This document shows, in pieces, positions 28,853 through 38,747 of a DNA stretch of 64,000 bases (position 1 is its first letter; every line of letters starts with the position of its first letter). Under the pieces are notes generated by a model, which was not told the DNA's origin, searched no databases, and was given only the letters and a program-made list of their open reading frames with translations. The stretch is from Candidatus Hydrogenedentota bacterium (lineage in GTDB: Bacteria > Hydrogenedentota > Hydrogenedentia > Hydrogenedentales > SLHB01), in NCBI GenBank assembly GCA_013359265.1, contig JABWCD010000009.1:62001-126000 (forward strand), in the 5' to 3' direction. Made by a program: the position numbers and the translations under genes.

Positions 28853-29732
28853 CGTACGCGTCGGCCCCGCGGGTTGGTCGTACGACGACTGGAAAGGTGT
28901 CGTCTATCCGCCGGACAAACCGCGATCGCTGCACCCGCTCGAATTCCTCAGCCGCTACTTCGACACCGTCGAGGTGAATATGTCGTTCTACCGTCCGCCG
29001 AGCGCGGCGCACAGCGAGGCGTGGGTGAACAAAGTGAGCGCGAACCCGCGCTTCATGTTCACGTACAAACTCTGGGAGCGGTTCACGCACCACCGAGACG
29101 AATGGCCGAGTGTGAGCGAGCTGCGGCAGTTTCGCGACGGTATTGCGCCCTGCGTCGAGGCGGGTAAGTTCGGCGCGCTGCTCGTGCAGTTTCCGTGGAG
29201 TTTCAAGCGCACGCCGGAAAACCGGCAATGGCTCGCGCGGGTGTTGGAAGCGTTCGCGGAGTATCCGATGGCGCTGGAGATTCGCCATAATTCGTGGAAC
29301 CGGCCCGAAGTGTTCGAGGCGCTCGCGGACCGGCGCGTGGCGTTCTGCAACATCGATCAGCCGCTGTTTCAGAATTCGATCGGCGTTACCGATTACGTCA
29401 CCGCGCGCGTGGGCTATGTGCGGCTGCACGGGCGAAATGCCGCGGACTGGTTCCGCGAGGACGCCTCGCGCGATGACCGCTACAATTACCTGTACACGCG
29501 CAACGAGCTAAAGGAATGGCTTGCCGTCGTCCAGCGCATGCGCAAACTCGCGCAGGACATCTACGTCGTCACCAACAACCACTTCGCGGGGCAGGCGGTG
29601 GTGAATGCGTTTGAGTTGAAGCACGGGTTGGGGCAAGGGGTCGAGGAAATACCCGAGTGCTTGATCGAAAAGTACCCGAGACTAAAGGACATCAAGGACC
29701 TAAATGACGCAAAGGACGTAACGGGGGGCTGA
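28833..29732 (+). CDS. DUF72 (YecE-like) TIM-barrel protein
   Basis: 299 aa, with TTG 28833 as start inside the end of the methyltransferase gene. Family landmarks are RVGPAGWSYDDWKGVVYP, FDTVEVNMSFYRPP, FGALLVQFPWSF, LEIRHNSW and YVRLHGRN. DUF72 is a widespread barrel of unknown function. The last 15 or so residues (LKDIKDLNDAKDVTGG) come from a short AAAGGAC-rich repeat in the DNA and look like a recent extension of the C-terminus. Confidence 0.85.
   Translation: MSSESSSVRVGPAGWSYDDWKGVVYPPDKPRSLHPLEFLSRYFDTVEVNMSFYRPPSAAHSEAWVNKVSANPRFMFTYKLWERFTHHRDEWPSVSELRQFRDGIAPCVEAGKFGALLVQFPWSFKRTPENRQWLARVLEAFAEYPMALEIRHNSWNRPEVFEALADRRVAFCNIDQPLFQNSIGVTDYVTARVGYVRLHGRNAADWFREDASRDDRYNYLYTRNELKEWLAVVQRMRKLAQDIYVVTNNHFAGQAVVNAFELKHGLGQGVEEIPECLIEKYPRLKDIKDLNDAKDVTGG
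29693..29726. repeat. AAAGGAC-type short repeats at the end of the DUF72 gene
   Basis: Imperfect units of AAAGGAC or AAGGAC recur inside the last codons. On the opposite strand downstream (29763-29795) a similar AAGAGGACCC/AAGAGACCC pattern appears. The region separates two convergent genes and may fold. Confidence 0.45.
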
Positions 29733-29808
29733 AGGCGAACGACCTTTATGCCGGATGTGTCCTGTTGTCTTTTGGGTCTCTTGGGTCCTCTTGCCCCCAC
29801 GAACGCGA

Positions 29809-30960
29809 TTACCCGCCCAACGATTTTTTCAGCTTCTCGACGAACCGCTGGTAGAGCGGATAGGTTTTTTCGTTGCTGAGTTGGGCGAAGCGCTCGACGA
29901 GTTCGCGCTGTTCGCGCGAGATACGCGTGGGGATTTCGACCTGTACGCGGACGATTTGATCGCCCTTGTGGTAGCCGCGCAGGTCTTTGATGCCCATGCC
30001 GCGCAGGCGGAACAGGGTACCCGGTTGCGTGCCGGGCGGAACCTTCAATTCCGCGTCGCCGGTCAAGGTCGGCACTTTGATTTTGTCGCCGATGATCGCC
30101 TGAACAAAGCTCACTGGAATCTCGCAGACGACATCGTTGCCGTCGCGCATGAAGATATCGTCCGGCTCGACTTCGACGTAGATGTACAGATCGCCGCGCG
30201 GCCCGCCGTGTTCGCCGGGTTCGCCTTCGCCGGCGAGGCGCAGACGCGATCCGGTATCGACGCCGCCGGGCAGGTCGACGGACAGTTCGCGTTCGGCACG
30301 GTAGCGGCCCGTGCCTGAGCAGCGCGTGCACGGTTTGGTGATGATGCGGCCCGTGCCGCGGCAGCGTCCGCAGGTTTGCGTGATGCTGAAAAAACCTTGG
30401 GCGCGGCGAACCTGGCCGGTGCCCTGGCAGTCCGCGCAGGCCTGCGGCTGCGTGCCTGCTTGCGCGCCCGTGCCGCTGCAATCGCTGCACACTTCGCGCC
30501 GCTGGAATTTTACTTTTTTCTTCGTGCCGGACGCCGCCTCGCGCAGGGAAATTCCCAGGCGGTACTCGAGGTCGGCGCCCGCGCGCGCGGCCGTGCGCCT
30601 GCCGCGTCCGCCGCCGCTGGACCGGCCGAAGAGCACGTCGAAAAACTCGTCGAACGGCGCCTCGAACCCTTGCGCGCCCGCGCCGCCGAACCCTCCAAAA
30701 CCGCCGAAGCCTTCCGCGCCACCCATCTGTTCGCCCATGTGGCCGAACTGGTCGTACTTCGCGCGCTTGTCCTTGTTCTTGAGGACGTCGTAGGCCTGGT
30801 TGATTTCTTTTAGTTTGTCCTCGGCCGCTTTGTCGCCGCCGGTTTTGTCCGGGTGAAACTTATGCGCGAGTTTCAGATAGGCCTTACGAATGTCCTCGGC
30901 GCTCGCTTCACGCGGGACACCGAGGATGTCGTAATAGTCACGCTGTCTTGCCATGGGCAT
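29809..30960 (-). CDS. dnaJ: Chaperone DnaJ
   Basis: 383 aa co-chaperone that stimulates DnaK ATPase and delivers substrates. The J-domain has HPDKTGG and the preceding helices, followed by a Gly/Phe-rich stretch (GFGGFGGFGGAG). The four zinc-finger repeats are complete: CSDCSGTG, CADCQGTG, CGRCRGTG and CTRCSGTG. The C-terminal substrate domains follow. ATG 30960 is preceded by AAGGTG seven bases upstream; a second ATG at 30954 is possible. Last gene of the hrcA operon, 48 bp after dnaK. Confidence 0.97.
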   Translation of the reverse strand: MPMARQRDYYDILGVPREASAEDIRKAYLKLAHKFHPDKTGGDKAAEDKLKEINQAYDVLKNKDKRAKYDQFGHMGEQMGGAEGFGGFGGFGGAGAQGFEAPFDEFFDVLFGRSSGGGRGRRTAARAGADLEYRLGISLREAASGTKKKVKFQRREVCSDCSGTGAQAGTQPQACADCQGTGQVRRAQGFFSITQTCGRCRGTGRIITKPCTRCSGTGRYRAERELSVDLPGGVDTGSRLRLAGEGEPGEHGGPRGDLYIYVEVEPDDIFMRDGNDVVCEIPVSFVQAIIGDKIKVPTLTGDAELKVPPGTQPGTLFRLRGMGIKDLRGYHKGDQIVRVQVEIPTRISREQRELVERFAQLSNEKTYPLYQRFVEKLKKSLGG

Positions 30961-31008
30961 ACTCTATCACCTTCTGCTGCGTGCGCGTCCAACAGAGCGT
31001 GGCGATGA

Positions 31009-32934
31009 TTAATCCTTCTTGTCGTCTTCGACGGTGAAGTCCGCGTCGATAGGACCTTCGCCTGCCGTGCCCGGCGACTCCGCGCCGCCAGCGCCTTCGG
31101 AACCGGCGCCGGCAGCCGCGCCGGCGCCCGCTTGCGCGGCGTGCGCGTACATGGCCTCCGCCATCTTGTGCGAGGCCTGCGTGAGCTTTTGCATCGCGGA
31201 CTCGATGGCCGAGTTGTCCGTTCCCGCGAGCGCCGATTTCAGTTCGGCGATCGCGGCTTCGATCGCCGACTTGTCCTCGGCGCTGATCTTGTCCGCGTTT
31301 TCTTTGAGCGTCTTTTCGGTCGAGTAGACCATCGAGTCGGCGTTGTTGCGGATTTCGATGCCCTTCTTGCGTTCGGCGTCTTCCGCCGCGTGCGACTCCG
31401 CGTCCTTCAGCATCTTGTCGATGTCGGATTCGGACAGGCCGCTCGAAGATTCGATCCGAATCTTCTGTTCCTTACCCGTGCCGAGGTCTTTCGCGGAGAC
31501 GTGCACAATGCCGTTCGCGTCGATATCGAAGGTGACTTCGATCTGCGGAATGCCGCGCGGGGCCGCGGGAATGCCGATGAGGTCAAAACGGCCCAGCGTG
31601 CGGTTGTGCGCGGCGAGTTCGCGCTCGCCCTGCAACACGTGAATTGTCACCGCGGTCTGGCCGTCGGCCGCGGTCGAGAAGATTTGCCGTTTCGTGACGG
31701 GGATGGTCGTGTTGCGCTCGATCAGTTTTGTGCAGATGCCGCCGAGCGTTTCGATGCCGAGCGACAGCGGCGTCACGTCGAGCAGGAGCACGTCCTTCAC
31801 TTCGCCCGCGAGCACGCCCGCCTGGATCGCCGCGCCAACCGCGACGACTTCGTCGGGGTTCACGCCGCGGTGGGGCTCCTTGTTGAAGATGCTCTTGACC
31901 ATTTCGCCGACCGCGGGCATGCGCGTCATGCCGCCGACGAGAATGACCTCGTCTATGTCACTCGCTTTGAGTCCCGCGTCTTCGATGGCGCGGTAGCAGG
32001 GCGCCTTCGAGCGCTGAAGCAGATCGTCGCAGAGTTGTTCGAGCTTTGAGCGGGTCAGCGTGTAATTCAGGTGCTTCGGTCCCGACGCATCCGCCGTGAT
32101 GAACGGCAGGTTTATGTCGGTTTGCTTCGTGCTCGACAATTCGCACTTTGCCTTTTCCGCGGCTTCCTTGAGGCGTTGCAGCGCCATTGGGTCCTTGCGC
32201 AGATCGATGCCCTGATCGCGCAGGAACTCGTCAGCGATCCAGTCAATCACGCGCTGGTCGAAATCGTCGCCGCCGAGGTGCGTGTCGCCGTTCGTGCTCA
32301 TCACTTCGAAGCTGTCGTCGCCGATCGCGAGGATCGAGATATCGAAGGTGCCGCCGCCAAGGTCGTACACGGCGACCTTCTCGTTCTTCTTGCGATCGAG
32401 ACCATAGGCGAGCGCCGCGGCCGTGGGTTCGTTGATGATGCGCAGCACTTCGAGGCCCGCGATTTTGCCGGCGTCTTTCGTCGCCTGGCGCTGCGAGTCA
32501 TTGAAGTATGCGGGTACGGTGATGACCGCCTGCGTCACGGGCTCGCCGAGATAGTTTTCGGCGGTTTCCTTCATCTTGCGCAGAATGATCGCGGAAATCT
32601 CGGGCGGACGGAACGATTTGCCCTGCACTTCAACCTGGCAATCGCCGCCGGGCGCGCCGGTCACTTTATACGGCACAAGCTTCTCTTCCGTCGTCACTTC
32701 CTCGTGACGCCGGCCCATGAAGCGCTTGATTGAAAAGACCGTATTCTGCGGGTTCGTGATCGCCTGGCGCTTCGCCACGGCGCCAACAAGGCGGTCGCCG
32801 TCTTTCGTAAACGCAACCACCGACGGCGTCGTGCGCGCGCCTTCCGTATTCGCGATGACGGTGGGTTCGCCGCCTTCCATTACGGCAACGCACGAGTTCG
32901 TCGTGCCCAAGTCGATCCCTATCACTTTGCCCAT
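31009..32934 (-). CDS. dnaK: Chaperone DnaK (Hsp70)
   Basis: 641 aa from ATG 32934, with GGAGG ten bases upstream. ATPase domain landmarks are [53 protein letters not shown] and [14 protein letters not shown]. The linker is [14 protein letters not shown], then the substrate-binding domain. The C-terminus is Gly/Ala-rich and ends in an acidic tail. Third gene of the heat-shock operon, repressed through HrcA/CIRCE. Confidence 0.98.
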   Translation of the reverse strand: MGKVIGIDLGTTNSCVAVMEGGEPTVIANTEGARTTPSVVAFTKDGDRLVGAVAKRQAITNPQNTVFSIKRFMGRRHEEVTTEEKLVPYKVTGAPGGDCQVEVQGKSFRPPEISAIILRKMKETAENYLGEPVTQAVITVPAYFNDSQRQATKDAGKIAGLEVLRIINEPTAAALAYGLDRKKNEKVAVYDLGGGTFDISILAIGDDSFEVMSTNGDTHLGGDDFDQRVIDWIADEFLRDQGIDLRKDPMALQRLKEAAEKAKCELSSTKQTDINLPFITADASGPKHLNYTLTRSKLEQLCDDLLQRSKAPCYRAIEDAGLKASDIDEVILVGGMTRMPAVGEMVKSIFNKEPHRGVNPDEVVAVGAAIQAGVLAGEVKDVLLLDVTPLSLGIETLGGICTKLIERNTTIPVTKRQIFSTAADGQTAVTIHVLQGERELAAHNRTLGRFDLIGIPAAPRGIPQIEVTFDIDANGIVHVSAKDLGTGKEQKIRIESSSGLSESDIDKMLKDAESHAAEDAERKKGIEIRNNADSMVYSTEKTLKENADKISAEDKSAIEAAIAELKSALAGTDNSAIESAMQKLTQASHKMAEAMYAHAAQAGAGAAAGAGSEGAGGAESPGTAGEGPIDADFTVEDDKKD

Positions 32935-33062
32935 GTTATCCGTTCCTCCATCTCGCGGCGCGTAGCCCGTCTTCCGCAAGTTCTTTCGTTATCGTAGATT
33001 CGAGTAGCCGTACCGGCGCGGACAGGGCGTCGCCCCGCCCGAATCGTGTTCGTATTCGTTAC

Positions 33063-33710
33063 TCAACTTTGTTCCAAAGTTTCTTCGACCGCGGCTGCGT
33101 CTTCAACCGCCTCGTCCTGTCCGGGAGTACCAAGCGACACGACGACCTTGGCCGGCCGCAGGACCATCTGCCCGAGCTTGTAACCTTTCTGAAACTCTTC
33201 GATGACGGCCTGCGCGGGCACGTCGTCCGACTCGCGCTGTGTCACGGCCTCGTGCACCTCCGGGTTGAACGGTTCGCCTGCCGCCGTGATCGGTTCCACG
33301 CCGTGCCGGACGAGCACGTCGTGAAACTGGCGCAAGACCATGCCAACGCCTTCGGCCAGGGCGTCCGGCCCGCCGTCGCGGTGCTTCATCGCCAACTCCA
33401 AGTGGTCCACCACGGGAAGCAGATCGCGAATCAGCGCTTCGGCGGCCTGCTGACGCACGCGGTCCGCGTCGCGCGCCATGCGCTTGCGATAGTTGTCGAA
33501 CTCCGCGCGCATGCGGAGCACTTGGTCCGCCAACGCGGCGCGCTCGCGAACGAGCGCATCGACGTCAATCGCCGGCTCCGGCGCGGGCTCGGTTTCCACG
33601 GAAGGCGCAGCCGACTCCACCGCGGCCGCTTCTTCCGCCGCGACCTCCGCTTCCAAACGTTTTTCGAGTTCGGTCTTTTCTTCGTGCGACTTCTTCATTC
33701 GTAAACGCAT
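33063..33710 (-). CDS. grpE: Nucleotide exchange factor GrpE
   Basis: 215 aa. The N-terminal half is a charged, Glu/Ala-rich coiled coil, then RMRAEFDNYRKRMARD and LLPVVDHLELAMKH. The beta-domain has FNPEVHEAVTQ and YKLGQMVLRPAKVVVS. It exchanges ADP for ATP on DnaK. It lies between hrcA (51 bp) and dnaK (128 bp) on the same strand. Confidence 0.96.
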   Translation of the reverse strand: MRLRMKKSHEEKTELEKRLEAEVAAEEAAAVESAAPSVETEPAPEPAIDVDALVRERAALADQVLRMRAEFDNYRKRMARDADRVRQQAAEALIRDLLPVVDHLELAMKHRDGGPDALAEGVGMVLRQFHDVLVRHGVEPITAAGEPFNPEVHEAVTQRESDDVPAQAVIEEFQKGYKLGQMVLRPAKVVVSLGTPGQDEAVEDAAAVEETLEQS

Positions 33711-33761
33711 CTACTCACTTCGCGCTTGGCCTGTTCTTCAACTTCTCGATAGCGGCCGGCG

Positions 33762-34814
33762 CTATGTCGCCAGCCGCGTTAACAATCGGCTCAACAATCC
33801 GGCCGTGTAATCCACGAGCGCGGTCACCTTCGGGTACGCCATCCGGCGTGGGCCAAGGACCCCGATCATTCCGACCTTCTTCGTACCGACGAGGTACGGC
33901 GCGGCGACGAGGCTGATTCCCTCGACGCCATCGCCTGGGGCCTCCCGCCCGATCACAACCGTTGTGCGGGGCGACTCGCCCTGCATGACGGCGGACCTCA
34001 GAATCTCCAGCAACCGCTCTTTCTCGTCCAGCAGGACGAAGACTTCGCGCGCGCGGTCCACGTCGCGGAACTCGGGCTGCTCGAAGAGCTGCGTGGCGCC
34101 TTCGAGGTACAACGTTCCCGGCCGGTTCGCCGGAAGCAGTTGCAACACGCGCAACGCCTCTTCGGCGAGCAGCCGCTGCTCGTCCAGAAACATCCGCAGC
34201 CGCGTTTGCACCGAGGTCATCAATCGATCCACCGGCACGCCGCGGAAGTTCTCGTTCAAGAACGCGCTCAACCTCGGCACGAGCGCCGATTCGATGCTGG
34301 GCTCGAGGGACACCATGTGCGTTCGCACACGGCCCACGTTGTCCGCAATCAGCACGGCGACCCGCGACGGAGTCAACGGGACCACTTCAATCCGGTTTAC
34401 CTGCGCATCGCCTTCGTCCGGAGACTCGACAATGCCGGTCTGGTGCGACAGCAGCGCAAGCAGGTGGCTCGTCTGCCGCATGACCTCGTCCGCGTCGTTC
34501 AGCCGCGCGGTCAATTCCGATTCGATGCGCGCGCGTTCCTGGAGCGTCAGCTCCTGTACGCGCATCAAGTAGTCGACGTAATACCGGTAGCCCAGGTCGG
34601 TCGGCACCCGCCCGGAGCTGGTGTGCAATTGCTGTAAATAGCCGGCCTCTTCGAGGTCGGCCATCACGTTGCGCACCGTCGCGGCGCTCAAATCGATGCC
34701 GAACCGCTTCACGATGGCGCGAGACCCGACCGGCTCCGCCGTCGTAATATAGCTGTGGACGGCAGCTTGGAGGATCAGGTTTTCGCGTTCGGACAGATCG
34801 GCGTCCTGGCGCAC
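33762..34814 (-). CDS. hrcA: Heat-inducible transcription repressor HrcA
   Basis: 350 aa. The N-terminal winged helix has AVHSYITTAEPVGSRAIVKRF and AATVRNVMADLEEAGYL, followed by HTSSGRVPTDLGYRYYVD. The C-terminal GAF-like domain closes with KVGMIGVLGPRRMAYPKVTALVDYTA. HrcA binds the CIRCE dyad at 34830-34856, just upstream of its own start, so the operon is autoregulated. First gene of hrcA-grpE-dnaK-dnaJ. Confidence 0.97.
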   Translation of the reverse strand: MRQDADLSERENLILQAAVHSYITTAEPVGSRAIVKRFGIDLSAATVRNVMADLEEAGYLQQLHTSSGRVPTDLGYRYYVDYLMRVQELTLQERARIESELTARLNDADEVMRQTSHLLALLSHQTGIVESPDEGDAQVNRIEVVPLTPSRVAVLIADNVGRVRTHMVSLEPSIESALVPRLSAFLNENFRGVPVDRLMTSVQTRLRMFLDEQRLLAEEALRVLQLLPANRPGTLYLEGATQLFEQPEFRDVDRAREVFVLLDEKERLLEILRSAVMQGESPRTTVVIGREAPGDGVEGISLVAAPYLVGTKKVGMIGVLGPRRMAYPKVTALVDYTAGLLSRLLTRLAT

Positions 34815-34829
34815 GGTTCACGCTCCAAC

Positions 34830-34856
34830 TTGGCACTCAGCACACAAGAGTGCTAA
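34830..34856 (-). promoter_or_regulatory. CIRCE operator (HrcA binding site)
   Basis: TTGGCACTC, nine bases, GAGTGCTAA. This matches the CIRCE consensus TTAGCACTC-N9-GAGTGCTAA with a single mismatch. It begins 16 bp from the hrcA ATG and overlaps the expected transcription start of the promoter at 34868-34896, ideal for repression. Confidence 0.95.
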
Positions 34857-34867
34857 CAATCTACCGG

Positions 34868-34896
34868 AGTGTACCATAGGCCTAACCCGCTGTCAA
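34868..34896 (-). promoter_or_regulatory. Sigma70-type promoter of the hrcA operon
   Basis: TTGACA (34891-34896 on the minus strand), 17-bp spacer, TACACT (34868-34873). Immediately followed by CIRCE, as in classical HrcA-controlled operons. Confidence 0.85.
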
Positions 34897-35033
34897 GCGA
34901 ACCCGGCATCGGCCGCATGGGATTTGCGGGACATATAAAGCCCTGTGATCACTATGGTTAAGCGTGGACGGCGGGCGGCGAATCGAGGGGGTCCTTCTTG
35001 ACTCCCCCAGACCCCCCTGTTACGCTCGACTCG

Positions 35034-36209
35034 ATGCGCGTCGGCTTTGATATCGGCCCTATCACCCACGCCCGCAGCGGGGTGGGCAACTACTGTCTGC
35101 ACCTGCTGAAGGCGCTGCTGGAAATCGAGGGGCTCGACGTAACCGGCTTTGCAGCGCAGGCGCGCAGCCTCGACCTGAAGGCGATTGGGCGGCGTTTGCC
35201 GCACCGGCGCCTGCCTATTCCCACACGTGCGATGTATAAAGTCTGGTCGACGTTCGGCGCGCCTTCGGTCGATTCACTGCTCGGGGGCGTGGACCTCTAC
35301 CATGCAACCAACTATTTTTTGCCTCCAGTAAGGCGCGCGAAACGCGTCCTCACAATCCACGACATTACATTCAAGAAGCATCCCGAACTTTGCAGTCCCA
35401 AGATTGTCGGGCCGTTCTCTTCAAGAGTCGAAGGCTTTGCGCGGGAAGCTGACGCCGTCATTGCCGATTCCGAAAGCACGAGGCAAGACATTATCAACTT
35501 GCTGGGGATACCGCAGGAACGCGTGCATACGGTCCTCCTAGCCACCGACGCTTCAATGAAACCTGTTCCGATCGAAATCGCGCGCAAACCGTACGGGCTT
35601 AACGATCCGTATATTTTATTCGTAGGCACAATTGAGCCGAGGAAAAATGTCCACGGCTTAATGAAAGCGTTCCTTCGCATAATGGACGAGTTTCCGCACA
35701 CGCTGGTTCTTGTGGGGAGTTATGGGTGGTACGACAAGGACGCATACGAGTCTGTAGTTGAATTGGCCATGGACGCGGATACCGTTTGGCCGGCCAGTGC
35801 TCAGGCGGTCGCTGAGTCTCCTGATTCGTGGCTGTCGCTTATGCATTCAAGAATCAAACACCTCGAGTACGTTGATCAAAAAGACCTTCCATCACTGTAT
35901 AGCGCCGCCGATGCATTCGTCTTTCCATCTTCTTATGAAGGTTTTGGATTACCTATTCTCGAAGCAATGGCATGCGGTTGCCCCGTAATCACCGCGGACA
36001 ATTCGTCCCTGCCCGAAGTCGCCGGCGACGCCGCCGAATACTGCGATGCCAACGACGTGGACAGCATCGCGAACGCGATGCGCCGCGTACTATCGGATCC
36101 GCTGTTGCGCGAACAAATGCGTCAGCGCGGATTTGCGCAGGCCGCGAAGTTCTCGTGGGAAAAAACGGCTGAGAAAACCGCCGCAATTTACCGGAGCGTG
36201 TGTGGATGA
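35034..36209 (+). CDS. GT4-family glycosyltransferase (GT-B fold)
   Basis: 391 aa from ATG 35034; a TTG at 34998 with a purine-rich sequence before it is an alternative. Landmarks are the N-terminal GPITHARSGVGNY loop, VLTIHDITFKKHPE, DAVIADSESTRQDI, ILFVGTIEPRKN, and the donor-binding SSYEGFGLPILEAMACGCPVI with the conserved E-x7-E. It transfers sugars from nucleotide donors in envelope glycan synthesis. The stop overlaps the next glycosyltransferase gene (ATGA). Confidence 0.9.
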   Translation: MRVGFDIGPITHARSGVGNYCLHLLKALLEIEGLDVTGFAAQARSLDLKAIGRRLPHRRLPIPTRAMYKVWSTFGAPSVDSLLGGVDLYHATNYFLPPVRRAKRVLTIHDITFKKHPELCSPKIVGPFSSRVEGFAREADAVIADSESTRQDIINLLGIPQERVHTVLLATDASMKPVPIEIARKPYGLNDPYILFVGTIEPRKNVHGLMKAFLRIMDEFPHTLVLVGSYGWYDKDAYESVVELAMDADTVWPASAQAVAESPDSWLSLMHSRIKHLEYVDQKDLPSLYSAADAFVFPSSYEGFGLPILEAMACGCPVITADNSSLPEVAGDAAEYCDANDVDSIANAMRRVLSDPLLREQMRQRGFAQAAKFSWEKTAEKTAAIYRSVCG

Positions 36210-37321
36210 GGGTCCTTGTCAATGCGCTCCAAGCCAATAACCGAAGCGGTACGGGCGTGTATGTCGTGCAACTTGCGCAGCGCCTGGCCAAACTTGCCGA
36301 CCCCGATGAAGTAATCTTTGCGTGGCCGAGAGATTTCGCGGCGCCAACAGAAGGCCGCGCGTCCAACGCCCAATTCATCGAACGGGGTTACGCCGGCCCC
36401 GCCGCGCGGCTGCGTTACGATCAATGGGGTGTTCGCGCGGACATTCGCGCGCTGGACGTGGACGTAGTGCATTATCCCGCAAATGTGGGATGCGTGTTTC
36501 CGCTTCGCAATATGGTCGTCACCATTCACGACATGACGTTCTTCCTGCACCCCGAGTGGTACCGCTACGAGCGCGCGCTTTATTACCGCTGGGCGGTTGC
36601 GAAATCCGCGCGCCACGCCGCACGGATCATCGCGGTATCGCAATCGACCATGAACGACATCATCGAAATACTGAAGGTTCCCGCCGATCGCATCGAGGTC
36701 GTAAACCAGGGCGCGGACGAGCGGTTCGCGCCGGCGACAGAATTGGAGAAATCAGCCGCACGCGTGAGATACGGGCTGCCCAACCGGTACGTTCTCTATT
36801 ACGGCACCATCGAACCGCGAAAGAACCTCGAGAGGCTGATTCAGGCGTGGTTGTCCATTGCGGACAGTACCGATTGCGATCTTGTTGTTGCGGGGCGTAT
36901 CGGCTGGAAGACCCGCGCCATCATGGATTGCGCAGACCGGTCCCTGCACCGCTCGCGAATCCATTTCCCGGGGTTCATCGTAGACGAGGACCTGCCCTCG
37001 GTCATCAGTGCGGCAGACCTCGTCTCGCTGCCCAGCCTGTACGAAGGCTTCGGCAACGCAATTCAGGAGGGCATGGCCTGCGGCGTACCCGTGCTCACGT
37101 CGAACAATTCGAGCATGCCGGAAGTCGCCGGAGGCGCGGCAATGCTCGTCGATCCGCTAAGCGTCGAGTCTATTGCGGATGGACTGCGCCGATTACTCCA
37201 AGATGCGGTGTTGCGTGCGGATTGCATCGCAAAGGGAAGAATCCGTGCCACGCAGCTTTCGTGGACAAAGACGGCCGAGGGCGCGTTGCGCGTGTACCGA
37301 TCGGTCGCGGAGAAGGGGTAG
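36206..37321 (+). CDS. GT4-family glycosyltransferase
   Basis: 371 aa, similar in plan to the gene before it and possibly a duplicate: RSGTGVYVVQLAQRL, VVTIHDMTFFLHPEW, ARIIAVSQSTMNDI, LYYGTIEPRKN and SLYEGFGNAIQEGMACGVPVL. Translationally coupled to the preceding gene by a 4-nt overlap. Together they probably act on one envelope polysaccharide or glycolipid. Confidence 0.9.
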   Translation: MRVLVNALQANNRSGTGVYVVQLAQRLAKLADPDEVIFAWPRDFAAPTEGRASNAQFIERGYAGPAARLRYDQWGVRADIRALDVDVVHYPANVGCVFPLRNMVVTIHDMTFFLHPEWYRYERALYYRWAVAKSARHAARIIAVSQSTMNDIIEILKVPADRIEVVNQGADERFAPATELEKSAARVRYGLPNRYVLYYGTIEPRKNLERLIQAWLSIADSTDCDLVVAGRIGWKTRAIMDCADRSLHRSRIHFPGFIVDEDLPSVISAADLVSLPSLYEGFGNAIQEGMACGVPVLTSNNSSMPEVAGGAAMLVDPLSVESIADGLRRLLQDAVLRADCIAKGRIRATQLSWTKTAEGALRVYRSVAEKG

Positions 37322-37652
37322 GAATTTTGGATTTTGGATTTCGGATTTCGGATTCGAAGACGTGGACAGACCGCTCGCGCGTAAACGTTCGGCGCGCGCT
37401 AACAGTCGCGGTCTTGTTGCATCCCTCTCATCCCGGCCCTGGCATGTGCGCCTCCCCGCTCTGCTGTCAGCGTCTATTCGAGCCGATGCCGCGCGCGGGA
37501 TTCCTTCCCGCTAAACTGGGGCCAAACAGGTGCTTCGATTGGATCTCCCAAGTATTGAATCCAAAAACCAAGTTCGAAAATCGTGGAACTCGGCAGTCAC
37601 GCGTCGCCCTTGCGTCTCCCCCGTCTTCAATCCAAAATCCAAAATCCTCCCC
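37322..37652. other. Intergenic stretch bounded by opposed heptamer repeats
   Basis: No gene seen. On the left, four units GGATTTT, GGATTTC, GGATTTC, GGATTCG (37329-37356). On the right, the opposite orientation: TCAATCC, AAAATCC, AAAATCC (37627-37647), six bases before the next gene's ATG. The two arms are complementary and could pair. Confidence 0.75.
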
Positions 37653-38747
37653 ATGAAAATCGTTCACGTCTACAAAGATTTCGACCCGCCCGTGCACGGC
37701 GGGATGGAGCACCACATGGCGCTGATGTGCTGGTTTCAGCGGCAGTGGGCGGAAGTCGAGGCAATGACGTGCAGCCGTACCTGGCGCACGCACGTTATCG
37801 ATCGCGAGGGAACGCGGGTCACAGAGGTAGGCGAGTTTGGCCGCTTCCAAAGCGCGCCGGTTTCTCCGATGTTTGTGCGGCACATGGCGCGTCTGACCAC
37901 CGATATTGCGGTGTTGCACGTTCCGAATCCGACGGCGGAGATTGCGTGGCTGGCGGCGCGGCCTAAGGCAAAGCTCGTTCTTCGATACCAGAGCGACATC
38001 GTGCGGCAGGCGACCGCGATGCGGGTTTATGCGCCGATTCAACGTCGGTTTCTCGATCGCGCCGATCTCATCCTTGTGGCAAGCCCGCAGTATCTCGATA
38101 CATCGCCGACGTTGCAGCGTTATCGGCACAAGTGCGCCGTTGTACCGCTGGGCATCCTGCCTGACGAGTTCGCCGTGCCACCGTATGACACCATCGAAGA
38201 GACGCGAGCGCGATATGGCGGCCGATTTGTCCTGTTCAGCGGGCGCCACCGGTATTACAAGGGCATCGAGTATCTCGTCCGCGCCGCAAAACACATTGCG
38301 GCGCCTGTGGTCATTGCGGGAGATGGTCCGGAGCGCGCGCGGTGCATGGCGCTGGCGCGCGACCTGGGCGCAACCATTGCGTTTCCAGGTGCATTGCCGC
38401 ACGAAGCGCTCGTGGCCCACCTTCACGCGTGCGAGGTGTTCGCGTTTCCATCCGTCGCGCGCAGCGAGGCCTACGGCATTGCCATGCTCGAAGCCCACGC
38501 CGCGGGAAAGCCGGTGGTGGCGACGACGCTCGGGACCGGCGTCGAGTTCGTGAACCAGCACGGGACCACCGGCCTGAACGTGCCACCCCGGAACCCCGAG
38601 GCATTGGCGTCCGCGATCAATCGGTTGCTTGCCGACGCCGCACTTCGGACGCAGATGGGTGCGGCGGCCAAGCAGCGCGTTGAAACGGAACTTCACGCGG
38701 AAGCGATCGCGCGCGCCGAGTTCGAGCGCTACGCGGCGTTACTCTGA
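37653..38747 (+). CDS. GT4-family glycosyltransferase
   Basis: 364 aa from ATG 37653. GT-B landmarks are the N-terminal HGGMEHHMALM loop, LVLRYQSDIVRQ, VLFSGRHRYYKGIEYLV, VIAGDGPERARC, PSVARSEAYGIAMLEAHAAGKPVVAT and GLNVPPRNPEALA. It is the PimA/WbaZ-like branch and differs in sequence from the two genes before it. Lies 331 bp after them across a repeat-containing spacer. It has no good ribosome binding site; the repeat occupies that position. Confidence 0.9.
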   Translation: MKIVHVYKDFDPPVHGGMEHHMALMCWFQRQWAEVEAMTCSRTWRTHVIDREGTRVTEVGEFGRFQSAPVSPMFVRHMARLTTDIAVLHVPNPTAEIAWLAARPKAKLVLRYQSDIVRQATAMRVYAPIQRRFLDRADLILVASPQYLDTSPTLQRYRHKCAVVPLGILPDEFAVPPYDTIEETRARYGGRFVLFSGRHRYYKGIEYLVRAAKHIAAPVVIAGDGPERARCMALARDLGATIAFPGALPHEALVAHLHACEVFAFPSVARSEAYGIAMLEAHAAGKPVVATTLGTGVEFVNQHGTTGLNVPPRNPEALASAINRLLADAALRTQMGAAAKQRVETELHAEAIARAEFERYAALL

